Of a stretch of 17,833 bases of DNA, positions 1 through 7,179 are shown piece by piece; positions within the stretch are counted from its first letter, which is position 1, and each line of letters begins with the position of its first letter. The notes beneath the pieces were generated by a model, which saw only the letters and a list, made by a program, of their open reading frames with translations, had not been told where the DNA came from and searched no databases. The DNA is from an uncultured Collinsella sp. (GTDB lineage: Bacteria; Actinomycetota; Coriobacteriia; Coriobacteriales; Coriobacteriaceae): NCBI GenBank assembly GCA_900547285.1, contig URGF01000031.1, positions 1-17,833 on the forward strand, in the 5' to 3' direction. The position numbers were made by a program, and so were the translations under genes.

Positions 1-206
1 CCATGAATGCGGCGTGGCCGCCACGGCTGGATTAGACACTCACCATTGTCGGCCTAATCCGCGGACTTTCATGCCGGGGGCTCCCAATGTTTTATGTCCT
101 GCTCATATCGTCTCTGCCGGCAGTGGGGGACAGTCCTTGCAGCTTTTTGCGAAGAGTGTCCCCAGTGACTAGTCGTTTAAGAACGTCCCCAATGACTGAC
201 CAATGA
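1..206. repeat. Gene-free repeat-containing stretch downstream of the HAD gene
   Basis: No convincing gene is present. Two short hairpin-capable or repeated patterns are visible. GGATTAG (29-35) and CTAATCC (54-60) form inverted arms. Further on, GTCCCC-A-R-TGACT occurs at about 158-170 and again at about 185-196, followed by a third AATGACT-like unit ending at the HAD stop codon. A GGGGACAGTC segment at 125-134 is roughly inverse to GAGTGTCCCC at 153-162. This could be a dispersed intergenic repeat or a weak terminator for the HAD gene or for a gene left of the window. No T-tract supports a classical terminator. Confidence 0.35.
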
Positions 207-1049
207 CTAGGCGAGGGCGGCCATGATGGTGCGGGCGACGCCGTCGTGGTCGTTGTCGTATTCGGTGATGGCGTCGGCCGCCTCGCGGTCCTCGGGTTCG
301 GCGTTGATCATAGCCATGCCGTGGCCTGCTGCCTGCAGCATGGGAATGTCGTTGATGTTGTCGCCGAACGCCCAGGCGTCAGCGAGAGGCTCGCCCAGAT
401 GCCCACATAGCCAAGCCAATGCCGTTCCCTTGGTGGCTCCCTCGCCCATGACCTCGATATTCATGGCGTACGAACGCGTGACCTCAATGCCTCCGAGCGT
501 TTCGAGCTTCGCCGCGATGGCGTCGCAATCGGCTGAGTCGTGCCAGTACATGGCGATGCGTTCGAGTGTCTCGACCTCGTCGATCTTGCTATCGATATCC
601 ATGTCGATCGGCGTTCGCGGGCGCTTGAGCGAAGCTGCGGTGTGGGGGTCGCCGCCGCAGAACTCATCCAGGCGCGTGTAGAGCGAGCGGGGGAGGAAGC
701 ACTGCCCGTCCGCGAAGATATCGAAGGTCACATCGTGGCCGGCGGCAATGCTATGGACGCGGTGGGCGATGGCGCGGTCGAGCGGTCGGCTCAAAATGCG
801 CGTAGCACGTGAGACATCGGTAGGCGTACCGTCGTCGAGCTGCCAGACGCTGGCACCGTTAGCACAGACCGCGTAGTGTACGGCGGGGTGGGCGAGGATG
901 GGCTCAAAGATGCCCGACAGCGGGCGCCCCGTGCAGGGCACAAACTCAACACCGCGGCGCGCAAGCTCGTCGAGCATCGCCCAGGTGGCGTCGCTCATCT
1001 GCTTATCGCTCGTCAACAGCGTTCCATCCATATCGGAAAACACAATCAT
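207..1049 (-). CDS. Cof-type HAD-superfamily phosphatase
   Basis: A 280-residue haloacid dehalogenase-superfamily hydrolase of the Cof/YbiV type, which typically dephosphorylates small phosphorylated metabolites such as sugar phosphates or flavin and pyridoxal phosphates in the cytoplasm. All four HAD motifs are visible: DMDGTLL at residues 6-12 (nucleophile D6, acid/base D8), CTGR with T40, K207 in GATKGTAL, and GDNINDIPML at 229-238 for Mg2+ binding. The long insert between motifs II and III is the C2 cap expected of this subfamily. The length is normal. The ATG is preceded by AAAGGA with a nine-base gap. The gene lies 87 bp after the citrate synthase stop and just beyond its terminator, so it probably has its own weak promoter or depends on read-through. 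The substrate cannot be deduced from the sequence. It ends in TAG. Confidence 0.93.
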   Translation of the reverse strand: MIVFSDMDGTLLTSDKQMSDATWAMLDELARRGVEFVPCTGRPLSGIFEPILAHPAVHYAVCANGASVWQLDDGTPTDVSRATRILSRPLDRAIAHRVHSIAAGHDVTFDIFADGQCFLPRSLYTRLDEFCGGDPHTAASLKRPRTPIDMDIDSKIDEVETLERIAMYWHDSADCDAIAAKLETLGGIEVTRSYAMNIEVMGEGATKGTALAWLCGHLGEPLADAWAFGDNINDIPMLQAAGHGMAMINAEPEDREAADAITEYDNDHDGVARTIMAALA

Positions 1050-1074
1050 TCGCTGCGATCCTTTCTACTGTCAT

Positions 1075-1112
1075 AAAAAGCGTGGCCGAGGGCGGTGATG
1101 CCCTGGCCACGC
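1075..1112 (-). terminator. Rho-independent terminator of citrate synthase
   Basis: Read on the minus strand, GCGTGGCC and GGCCACGC form a perfect 8-bp outer stem. A further GGGC/GCCC pairing extends it, and it is followed directly by TTTTT. It lies 25 bp after the citrate synthase stop codon and 26 bp before the HAD start, so it separates the two transcription units. Confidence 0.88.
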
Positions 1113-1136
1113 TCGGGTTCTATAACGGTCCGCGTC

Positions 1137-2555
1137 CTAGCGATCGGCGAGCGGCTTGTATTCCAGCGGCTCGATAACCGGGCGATACGCGGGACGGATG
1201 ATGCGGTGCGCGCAGAAGAGCTCTTCCATGCGGTGCGCCGACCAGCCGGCCATACGGGCGACGGCGAACAGCGGTGTAAAGAGCGTCTCGGGCACGCCGA
1301 GCATTTTGTAAATAAAGCCCGTGTACAGGTCGATGTTGGCGCAGATGGGCTTGGTCATGCCGTGGTCGCGCATCACCTGCGGGGCCAGGCGCTCGATGCG
1401 CTCGATGAGCGCGAACTCCTCGCCCAAGTCCTTCTTGGCGGCAAGCGAGCGCGCGTAACGGCGGCAGACCTCGGCGCGCGGGTCGCTCAGCGTATAGACG
1501 GCGTGGCCCATGCCGTAGATGAGGCCGGTGCCGTCGAAGGCCTGCTTGTCGAGGATCTTGCCCAGGTAGGCCGCGACCTCGTCCTCGTCCTCCCAATTGG
1601 AGACATGCGCACGGATGTCCTCGTGCATGGACACGACCTTGGCGTTGGCGCCGCCGTGGCGCGGGCCCTTGAGCGAGCCGATGGCCGCGGCGTAGGCGGA
1701 ATACGGGTCGGTGGCTGAGGAGGACAGCACGCGGCAGGCAAACGTGGAGTTGTTGCCGCCGCCGTGCTCTGCATGCAGCATGAGCATCACGTCGAGCAGC
1801 ATGGCCTCATCGCGGGTGAACGCCATACCGCCGCGGAGCACCTGTAGGATGGTCTCGGCGGTGGAGAGGCCGGGCGTGGGGTGCGGCACGTGAACCTCGG
1901 AGCCGCGAAGCTTGGCGATCGAGGCCATGTGTGCGAAGGCGGCGATGCGCGGGAGACGTGCGAGCATGGAAATAGCCACGTCGATCTCATGCTCGGGCGT
2001 AATCACGTCGGGCTCGGCATCGAAGGCGTAGAGCAGCAGCACGGCGCGCTGGAGCACGTTCATGATGCTCGACGACACCGTGGTCATGGGGAACTCTTTG
2101 ACGTATTCGTCGCTCAGATGCCTAAAGGCGCCCAAGCGCTCGCAAAAACCGTCGAGCTCCTCTTTGTTGGGCAGCGAGCCCGTGATAAGCAGATAGGCGA
2201 CTTCTTCGTAGCCATAGCGATTCTCGGCCTGGGCATTGTTGACCAGATCCTCGATGCTATAGCCGCGCAGCGTGAGCTTGCCCTGGTCAGGCACGACTTT
2301 GCCGTCGACCTTGTTGTAGCCGTGCACGTCCGAGATGCGGGTAAGGCCCGCGACCACGCCCGAGCCGTCGGCATTACGCAGGCCGCGCTTGACGTTATGC
2401 TCGACGAACAGACCCTCGTCATACGGATTAGTCGGCATGCCGTGGTAGAGGTTTTCGCTCTCGGGCGAAATCTGGCGGCTCGCCTCATAATCCAAGACCA
2501 GGCGGCTCAGATGGTCATCGAAGCGGTAGTAGATTTTCTTGGCGTCGTAAGCCAT
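1137..2555 (-). CDS. gltA: Citrate synthase
   Basis: A 472-residue citrate synthase, which condenses acetyl-CoA and oxaloacetate to citrate in the cytoplasm. The catalytic triad is visible in its family contexts: H264 in HAEHGGGNNSTF, H351 in GHAVYTLSDPRA and D409 in CANIDLYTGF. The N-terminal region with GLRNADGSGVVAGLTRI and the RGYSIEDL segment is typical of the large all-helical fold. The protein is somewhat longer than the roughly 430-residue Gram-negative enzyme, with the extra residues at the N-terminus, as in many anaerobe citrate/2-methylcitrate synthases. The ATG is preceded by GAGAGGAG five bases upstream. It follows the ACT-domain gene by 78 bp on the same strand with no terminator between, so the two are probably co-transcribed. 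No other TCA-cycle gene is in the window, so a role in glutamate precursor synthesis is an inference. A 2-methylcitrate activity cannot be excluded. Stop is TAG. Confidence 0.95.
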   Translation of the reverse strand: MAYDAKKIYYRFDDHLSRLVLDYEASRQISPESENLYHGMPTNPYDEGLFVEHNVKRGLRNADGSGVVAGLTRISDVHGYNKVDGKVVPDQGKLTLRGYSIEDLVNNAQAENRYGYEEVAYLLITGSLPNKEELDGFCERLGAFRHLSDEYVKEFPMTTVSSSIMNVLQRAVLLLYAFDAEPDVITPEHEIDVAISMLARLPRIAAFAHMASIAKLRGSEVHVPHPTPGLSTAETILQVLRGGMAFTRDEAMLLDVMLMLHAEHGGGNNSTFACRVLSSSATDPYSAYAAAIGSLKGPRHGGANAKVVSMHEDIRAHVSNWEDEDEVAAYLGKILDKQAFDGTGLIYGMGHAVYTLSDPRAEVCRRYARSLAAKKDLGEEFALIERIERLAPQVMRDHGMTKPICANIDLYTGFIYKMLGVPETLFTPLFAVARMAGWSAHRMEELFCAHRIIRPAYRPVIEPLEYKPLADR

Positions 2556-2633
2556 GCGCGCTCCTCTCGGGGCCGTGTGGGGGCGGCGTGCTTGGGTGTA
2601 GATGCGCCGGCCTGTTCCCGCACGGCCTGTTCG

Positions 2634-2921
2634 CTACAGGCGGTACATAAAGTTAAAGACGTCCTCGCGCTGGATAGACACATTGACGCCCGAAAGCTCG
2701 CCGGCCTCGGCCAGGGCCTTCTGCAGCTCGGCAAAGTCGAGCTTGGACTCGGCGGTGTCGGCCAGCATGGTCATGGTGAAGATGTCCTCGATAATGGACT
2801 GCGTAATGTCGCGGATGTCGACGTTGGCCTCGCCCAGAACGCGGGTGACGCCGGCGACGATGCCGGGGCGGTTCTTGCCAAGGACGGTGATGACGATACG
2901 GGAGGACGAGATCTCGGCCAT
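2634..2921 (-). CDS. Small stand-alone ACT-domain protein (UPF0237 type)
   Basis: A 95-residue protein consisting essentially of one or two ACT-type folds. It begins with RIVITVLGKNRPGIVAGVTR, in which the G-x-[ND]-R-P-G-I-V turn is the classical ligand-binding loop of ACT domains. The segment NVDIRDITQSI next to it matches the UPF0237 family of single-domain ACT proteins. These are thought to sense amino acids or related metabolites, but their role is not established. In many Firmicutes and actinobacteria this gene sits next to a PFL/UPF0210 gene; here its downstream neighbour is citrate synthase instead. The ATG has AAAGGG six bases upstream. An inverted repeat overlapping a TACAAT box precedes it. 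Linking it to citrate synthase regulation is inference from adjacency only. Confidence 0.88.
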   Translation of the reverse strand: MAEISSSRIVITVLGKNRPGIVAGVTRVLGEANVDIRDITQSIIEDIFTMTMLADTAESKLDFAELQKALAEAGELSGVNVSIQREDVFNFMYRL

Positions 2922-2969
2922 GGGAAACCCTTTCGCGTGGTTGCGGCGCGCGCGGGGCGCTCCGCTACG

Positions 2970-2990
2970 GTACAGTGTTCATCATTGTAC
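2970..2990 (-). promoter_or_regulatory. Possible promoter -10 box and operator upstream of the ACT gene
   Basis: On the minus strand a TACAAT hexamer (2989-2984) lies 62 bp before the ACT start codon. It is embedded in a dyad: GTACAGTG (2970-2977), five bases, then CATTGTAC (2983-2990), with one mismatch between the 8-bp arms. No good -35 hexamer is seen at the expected distance. The arrangement would suit a repressor-controlled promoter, but this is inferred from pattern only. Confidence 0.35.
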
Positions 2991-3102
2991 CTGTCTGGCG
3001 CAAAAAAGGCGCGCTCGCTGCGGCGTTACATGCCTGCAACATGAGCGTAAGGGGGAAGGCCGTACGGGGAAGAGCCGTCTGGCGCGTGTCCGGCTCGTGT
3101 TG

Positions 3103-3166
3103 GGTTGATTTCCGATCTCAGCCGAACACATTGAGCGGACAGGCCGTTCCCGCAGTCAGCCGAACG
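3103..3166. repeat. Left copy of the 64-bp direct repeat bounding the island (possible attL)
   Basis: This sequence matches 10314-10377 base for base except at 3140 (C versus A) and 3160 (C versus T). The first 37 bp are identical. It lies outside all genes, between the ACT gene promoter region and the integrase remnant. The position next to an integrase fragment fits an attachment site, although no tRNA gene is visible. A dispersed genomic repeat is an alternative, because both copies are followed by a hairpin. Confidence 0.7.
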
Positions 3167-3193
3167 CCTCCGACGGCTGATTCCGAACTGGAA

Positions 3194-3249
3194 GCGGAGG
3201 GCATCCCCGCCCTTCGGTAGGGGATACCGCTCCGCGGCGCATGCCGCGG
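3194..3249. repeat. Two adjacent hairpins downstream of the integrase remnant
   Basis: GCGGAG (3194-3199) and ATCCCC (3203-3208) pair with GGGGAT (3220-3225) and CTCCGC (3230-3235) to form an interrupted stem. Immediately after, CCGCGGC (3232-3238) and GCCGCGG (3243-3249) form a perfect 7-bp stem with a GCAT loop. The two share bases, so they may be alternative structures. No T-tract follows on the minus strand, so a terminator role for the integrase remnant is uncertain. Confidence 0.4.
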
Positions 3250-3316
3250 GCGGCGCCCCTATCGGACCACCGTGACCTCAGTTGGGATGGGCCAGCACTG
3301 CCGCGTACTCGGTGAG

Positions 3317-4042
3317 CTAGAGCCAACTGTTCGTCTTCACGTCGCGTATGGCGATATTTCGGTCGTCCGGCTCGGTGATGCCGTAGCCGAACGCCTGGAG
3401 CGTCTCGATGGACTCCTGGATCCTCTGTTGGAACATGGGACCCGGATCGACCCTCGGCCCGAGGTGCCCGCGCCAAAGGCACGGCGTGGCGCGCAGCATG
3501 TTATGGATTTTGGAGATGGGCTCGATGTCGGCGTAGACGTTGAGCGTCGCCATGGCGTCCTTGTGGCCGAGGATCGATTGGAGCGCCTTGATATCGCCGC
3601 CTTGGCGGATCCACTGCGTTGCGAACGTGTGGCGAAGGCCGTGGAACGTGATCAGCTCGTCGTTGGTGCCCATGAGGCCGTTGGTCTCCGAGAACGTCTT
3701 GAACGCCCTGCGGATATAGCTTGTCGTCGCGAAGGTCGCGCCCGGCTCCGACAGGATGTAGCAGTCCCCGATCTCGACCGCCCCGGTAAGGCCGCGCAAG
3801 CGCAGCTTTCCGCAGTCGATCTCGTGGGTCTCCTTCAGGAAGGGGAGTAGGCCGACCGGGTCGATGGGGATACCCCTGGCGTCATGGGTCTTGGTGTCCT
3901 TGATGAACGAACCCATTCCCTTCGCGTACGCCACCGAGTGTCTGATCGAGATCAGGCCCGTCTCGAAATCCACATCGCACCACCGAAGGCCGCAGACCTC
4001 GCCGATTCGCATCCCCGTGTGCAGGGCGAGTACGACCGCCCT
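3317..4042 (-). pseudogene. Tyrosine integrase, N-terminally truncated (catalytic domain only)
   Basis: This is the catalytic half of a phage-type tyrosine recombinase. The active-site set is complete in order: the Arg of HTGMRIGEVCGLRW, the beta-hairpin Lys in DTKTHDARGIPI, HGLRH for the His-x-x-Arg pair, LGHKD, and the nucleophilic Tyr in TLNVYAD. About 240 codons are open from just after a TAG at 4045-4043; an internal ATG at 4012 would give 231 residues. Relatives are usually near 380-400 residues, so the arm-binding and core-binding (SAM-like) domains are missing. Upstream of this point the same reading frame belongs to an XRE regulator, so a deletion appears to have joined two genes. 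There is no ribosome binding site before the internal ATG. The protein is probably inactive, but the intact catalytic residues suggest recent truncation. Confidence 0.85.
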
Positions 4043-4294
4043 CTAATCCTCGGCGGACCAATCGAGTCCGAACTCCTTTCGGGCATCCTCTTCGCTCATG
4101 ACTTCGAGAAGGTCTCCGGGTTGGCAACGAAGGGCGAGGCATAGCTGCTCGAGTGTGTTGAAGCGAATGCCGCGAATATGCCCTTTTTTAATACGGGACA
4201 GGTTCACGGGCGTGGTTCCAATCCTTTCGGCAAGTTCGTTCGAGGAAATCTTTCGCTCGGCCATGATCTTGTCGAGGCGAACAATTACGGGCAT
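4043..4294 (-). CDS. XRE-family transcriptional regulator (YozG-like)
   Basis: An 83-residue DNA-binding protein made of a single Cro/C1-type helix-turn-helix domain, with NELAERIGTTPVNLSRIKKG at about residues 19-38 carrying the recognition helix and TLEQLCLALRCQPGDLLEV closing the fold. It matches the small YozG-like regulators that accompany DUF2975 membrane proteins. The start lies nine bases after the stop of the DUF2975-like gene, with AAGGA in between, so the two form one operon. The stop TAG is followed in the same frame, without any break, by the integrase catalytic domain, so the last few residues may be altered by the rearrangement. It is a plausible repressor of the divergent promoter region through the palindrome at 4855-4871, but that is inference. 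Confidence 0.88.
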   Translation of the reverse strand: MPVIVRLDKIMAERKISSNELAERIGTTPVNLSRIKKGHIRGIRFNTLEQLCLALRCQPGDLLEVMSEEDARKEFGLDWSAED

Positions 4295-4303
4295 GGCGTT
4301 TCC

Positions 4304-4816
4304 TTACGCAATCTCGTCGGAGTCGAGGTACAGCTCTCGGGCGTACAAGAAGAGCTGGGAAAGCATGAACAGGACGATGCCGAGAACCAGAGAGGTCCAA
4401 TCGAATGATGAAGCGATCTCTTGGGCGCCGACGGCCCCCTCGCCGCCAAACATCGAAACGGAGGTTTTGAGTGAGCCGGCGTAGAGGCTGGTGGCAGCTT
4501 GAACAACGAAGAGAATGCCGAGCACCTTCAAGCATGTCGCAGACCCTTTCTTGAAGGGGTCTCCGCTCTTGATCGTCCACACGAGAACGGCGCTGAGGAT
4601 GGTCGTAGCGATACCGATGACGGCAGGGACCAATGTCGAGATCGCAAGGGCTGGATACGCGGGGGAGTCTGCAATTACAGGGTTGTCGAGCACTTCGATT
4701 GCTGGCTTTAAGGAGAACGCCACTTGTGCGATGGCGGTGGCGCAAAGGGTCGCAGAGGCTATCGCACATGCGATGCGGAAGGAATGAAGCCGGGGGGTGC
4801 GATTGTCGGAACTCAT
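4304..4816 (-). CDS. DUF2975-like four-helix membrane protein
   Basis: A 170-residue predicted inner-membrane protein with four hydrophobic segments at about residues 14-33, 55-80, 94-113 and 138-159. It ends in FLYARELYLDSDEIA, which resembles the closing amphipathic motif (roughly GxxLQxxxDxxI) of DUF2975 proteins. Those proteins are commonly encoded immediately upstream of a small XRE regulator, as here. Their function is unknown; a role as a membrane partner that modulates the regulator has been supposed. The ATG has CGGAGG five bases upstream. A candidate promoter with a palindromic operator lies about 50 bp before the gene. It is transcribed divergently from the ABC cassette, so it may share regulation with it. 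The family assignment rests on context and the C-terminal motif and is moderately sure. Confidence 0.75.
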   Translation of the reverse strand: MSSDNRTPRLHSFRIACAIASATLCATAIAQVAFSLKPAIEVLDNPVIADSPAYPALAISTLVPAVIGIATTILSAVLVWTIKSGDPFKKGSATCLKVLGILFVVQAATSLYAGSLKTSVSMFGGEGAVGAQEIASSFDWTSLVLGIVLFMLSQLFLYARELYLDSDEIA

Positions 4817-4854
4817 AATAACCTCCGAAGCATTTAAAAAACTCAGGTTACTTT

Positions 4855-4888
4855 TTAACAGTTTATGTTAAATTGACTTTGCCGGCAA
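4855..4888 (-). promoter_or_regulatory. Candidate promoter and palindromic operator of the DUF2975-XRE operon
   Basis: On the minus strand TTGCCG (4888-4883), a 17-bp spacer and TAAACT (4865-4860) resemble a sigma-A type promoter. The 17-bp palindrome TTAACAGTTTATGTTAA (4855-4871; arms TTAACA/TGTTAA) covers the -10 box. The placement suits autorepression by the XRE protein and might also affect the divergent ABC operon. No convincing promoter was found on the plus strand in this gap. Confidence 0.45.
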
Positions 4889-4895
4889 GTAATAA

Positions 4896-4918
4896 GGGCC
4901 GAGCATTTTGTTCGGCCC
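4896..4918. terminator. Hairpin in the divergent intergenic region
   Basis: GGGCCGA (4896-4902) pairs with TCGGCCC (4912-4918) around a nine-base loop. It lies 34 bp before the start of the ABC permease gene. There is no T-tract on the plus strand and only TTATTA on the minus strand, so it may be an attenuator in the leader of the ABC operon or a remnant terminator. Confidence 0.35.
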
Positions 4919-4951
4919 CTCTATTCCGACTGGATGAGGTTAAGGTTGGCG

Positions 4952-7174
4952 ATGAATATGCTCAAAATCTCGAAGGCAATCTTTAGGTCGCTCCTCTCCT
5001 CCAGGTCACTCTGTGTTGCCGTTGTTGCGTTGATGGTTCTTTGTGCTCTGCCCGTCTTCAGGAGCGCGGCTGGCATCGACGGACGGGTCGAATACCTCGA
5101 GTCGGGAATAACCCGTGTTGAGCAGGAATTGTCAGCATCCTATGCGGATGCGCTTGTGAATGCGGGGGAGGACGGTGTCTATACCTCTTCATCAAGCATG
5201 CCCGCGCTTCTGTACCCTCTTGCCGCGGGACGTCTTATCTTGGCACCGCTCTCTCCCCTACTTCCGTTTCTGCAGATATCGGATGGAGAGTACACCTATT
5301 ATGACGGATCGAAGGAGTACTTGCTATGGGTCGCAACGGCCGTTGCCGTCTCGTTCCTTGCCGCGCGTCTTAACAAATGTGAAAAGCTCATCATCCAGGC
5401 ACCGATGGGCGAGCTGGGTAGACTTGTTGCATCGAGCGTATGGGCGAGTGTTTTTGCAATGCTTGCCGTCCTCGCCATCAATCTTCCAGGGATAATCGCC
5501 GCGCTTGTGAAGAATGGCCCGGGCTCGCCGTTCTATCCGATAGGCTACATTCAATATGCGACTCCGGTTATCAAACCGGCTTGGCTGGTGTTCGCGCAGA
5601 CGGCCATCTTGCAATTCTTGGTGGCAGCGTTCATCTCGCTTGTCGTTCACCTTGCCGTGAAGATTGCCAATAACCCTACGCTTGGAATCGTGTTCGTATG
5701 TGCCCTGATGGGGGTGACGATGGTTCCCGGGTATTACGGAAGATCCATCGCTTTACGTGAGTTCGCCCTGTTGAATCCCCTTACGTATGCGAACACTGAG
5801 TTGACCGTCGGCGCCTATAGCCCGTACCCGACAACGCAGATAGTGAATCTGCCTGGACTTTGCTTCGAGCGTGGCGCGATTGCCCTCGTATGCGCAATCG
5901 GGATCGAGGTGCTGGCAATTAGCCTGCTTTGCGTTGCTGGAAAGAGCGGCTGCGCGTGCCCGATATCCCCGATTTGTCTTGAGAGAGGTTCCTTCACTGC
6001 ATCGAGAACGGCAACTCGTTCGAGCGCTTGTGCCTCCGCCGTTGCATACGTAAAAACGATGGGGAAACTGCTCCTGCGTTCTCCTACCCTCGCCGTATGC
6101 GCGATTGCAATGTCGACGACGATGCTGGCCCCGGCTCTGGTCGAGATGTTTCCTGACGCTGATAGCGTTTCCGCTGTTCGGTATAGGGATGGGGAGCTCC
6201 GTTCAATAGATCGGTATCTAGAGCAGAACGCTGCGAATATGGACGTCGAGGGCAAAGCGGCCCTGGAAGACATGCGGGATGCTCTTTCGGGTTTCGTGTA
6301 CGCGCCTATGCCTGCGGAGGGGTTTCGAAGCCTTGCGACGTACGAGCGCGCTCGAGGTGAGCTGGGCGCGGCAGATGCGACTCTCCTGCAATCGATCGGA
6401 ATCGAGCCGGAGACTCCTTCTCGTGCGGAGGCGCGCGCCCTTCTGCTTGAGTCGATCGCGAGCTTGCCGGACCCCAAGGTTTACGAGTTAAGTACGAAGA
6501 TGCCCCCATTAATCCTCCTTTCGTATCTCCAGGCAGCGCTTCCCTCCTTATTTTTGCTGTTGCCCGTGGTTGTCACATCGCTCGCGTGCACCCACCTGCA
6601 GTGTCGTTCCCTTCTGGTTCTCCAGATCCCCGCAACAGCGCATGTGCGTTTTCTGACGGCTGTTGCGCTGGCTCTCCTGCTTGGCTTGGTGCTGCTTTTG
6701 GTGTCGATGGTTCCCGCTGTCGTTGTGTCCGTGATTAAGAACGGTGCGGGTGGATCGGAGTATCCCGTCGCTCTCATTCGGGCGGGAGCTTCGACAACGT
6801 CCATGGTGGGGGAGGCGGTGTTGTGCAGTATTCCGTTGCTGGTCATGGCATACGGCGTGATTTCCGTCGTCGCTGCGTTGACAGCAGCGATTAGCCGCAA
6901 CCCCGTTGTCACCGGAATGGTTTGCGCGGTTCTCTTGGTGTTGGGTTCGTTGAGCGCTCATGTTGAAAGCGTGGGCATGGGCGTCGCGCTGCTGGCTCCA
7001 TTCGCCTCGTTTGATCCCGCTTCCCAGGTGGGGACGATTGGGTTCCTTGGGCGAGGGACGAACGCGATGCCTTTTGGAGAGGTCGTCGGCGCATCGGGCG
7101 CTCTGCTGGTGGTCTTGGGCGCCGTATCTCCGTTGATGGTGCGCCTGAGTGTTCCAAAGATCGAAAGGGGATGA
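4952..7174 (+). CDS. ABC-2-like permease with two tandem permease modules
   Basis: A 740-residue integral membrane protein of an ABC transporter. It has two similar halves. Each starts with one hydrophobic helix (about residues 20-40 and 372-392), then a long hydrophilic, presumably extracytoplasmic loop, then about five more helices, giving about twelve in total. The halves share a signature: PGIIAALVKNGPGSPFYPI from residue 179 and PAVVVSVIKNGAGGSEYPV from residue 588, that is P-x8-N-G-x-G-x3-Y-P-[IV]. The same signature occurs in the fused protein downstream. I do not recognise a named family; the size and topology recall bacteriocin-associated immunity permeases. The ATG at 4952 has AAGG six bases upstream; an in-frame ATG at 4934 lacks a ribosome binding site. 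The stop overlaps the region of the ATPase start, indicating one operon. It ends in TGA. Function is inferred: export of, or protection from, a peptide or lipophilic compound. Confidence 0.8.
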   Translation: MNMLKISKAIFRSLLSSRSLCVAVVALMVLCALPVFRSAAGIDGRVEYLESGITRVEQELSASYADALVNAGEDGVYTSSSSMPALLYPLAAGRLILAPLSPLLPFLQISDGEYTYYDGSKEYLLWVATAVAVSFLAARLNKCEKLIIQAPMGELGRLVASSVWASVFAMLAVLAINLPGIIAALVKNGPGSPFYPIGYIQYATPVIKPAWLVFAQTAILQFLVAAFISLVVHLAVKIANNPTLGIVFVCALMGVTMVPGYYGRSIALREFALLNPLTYANTELTVGAYSPYPTTQIVNLPGLCFERGAIALVCAIGIEVLAISLLCVAGKSGCACPISPICLERGSFTASRTATRSSACASAVAYVKTMGKLLLRSPTLAVCAIAMSTTMLAPALVEMFPDADSVSAVRYRDGELRSIDRYLEQNAANMDVEGKAALEDMRDALSGFVYAPMPAEGFRSLATYERARGELGAADATLLQSIGIEPETPSRAEARALLLESIASLPDPKVYELSTKMPPLILLSYLQAALPSLFLLLPVVVTSLACTHLQCRSLLVLQIPATAHVRFLTAVALALLLGLVLLLVSMVPAVVVSVIKNGAGGSEYPVALIRAGASTTSMVGEAVLCSIPLLVMAYGVISVVAALTAAISRNPVVTGMVCAVLLVLGSLSAHVESVGMGVALLAPFASFDPASQVGTIGFLGRGTNAMPFGEVVGASGALLVVLGAVSPLMVRLSVPKIERG

Positions 7175-7179
7175 TCTCG

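Noticed and set aside
1881..3044. Long plus-strand open frame covering citrate synthase and the ACT gene
   Set aside because: It lies antisense to two confidently identified genes and shows no family resemblance.
4934..4951. Earlier ATG for the double permease
   Set aside because: It has no ribosome binding site; the ATG at 4952 has AAGG at a good distance.
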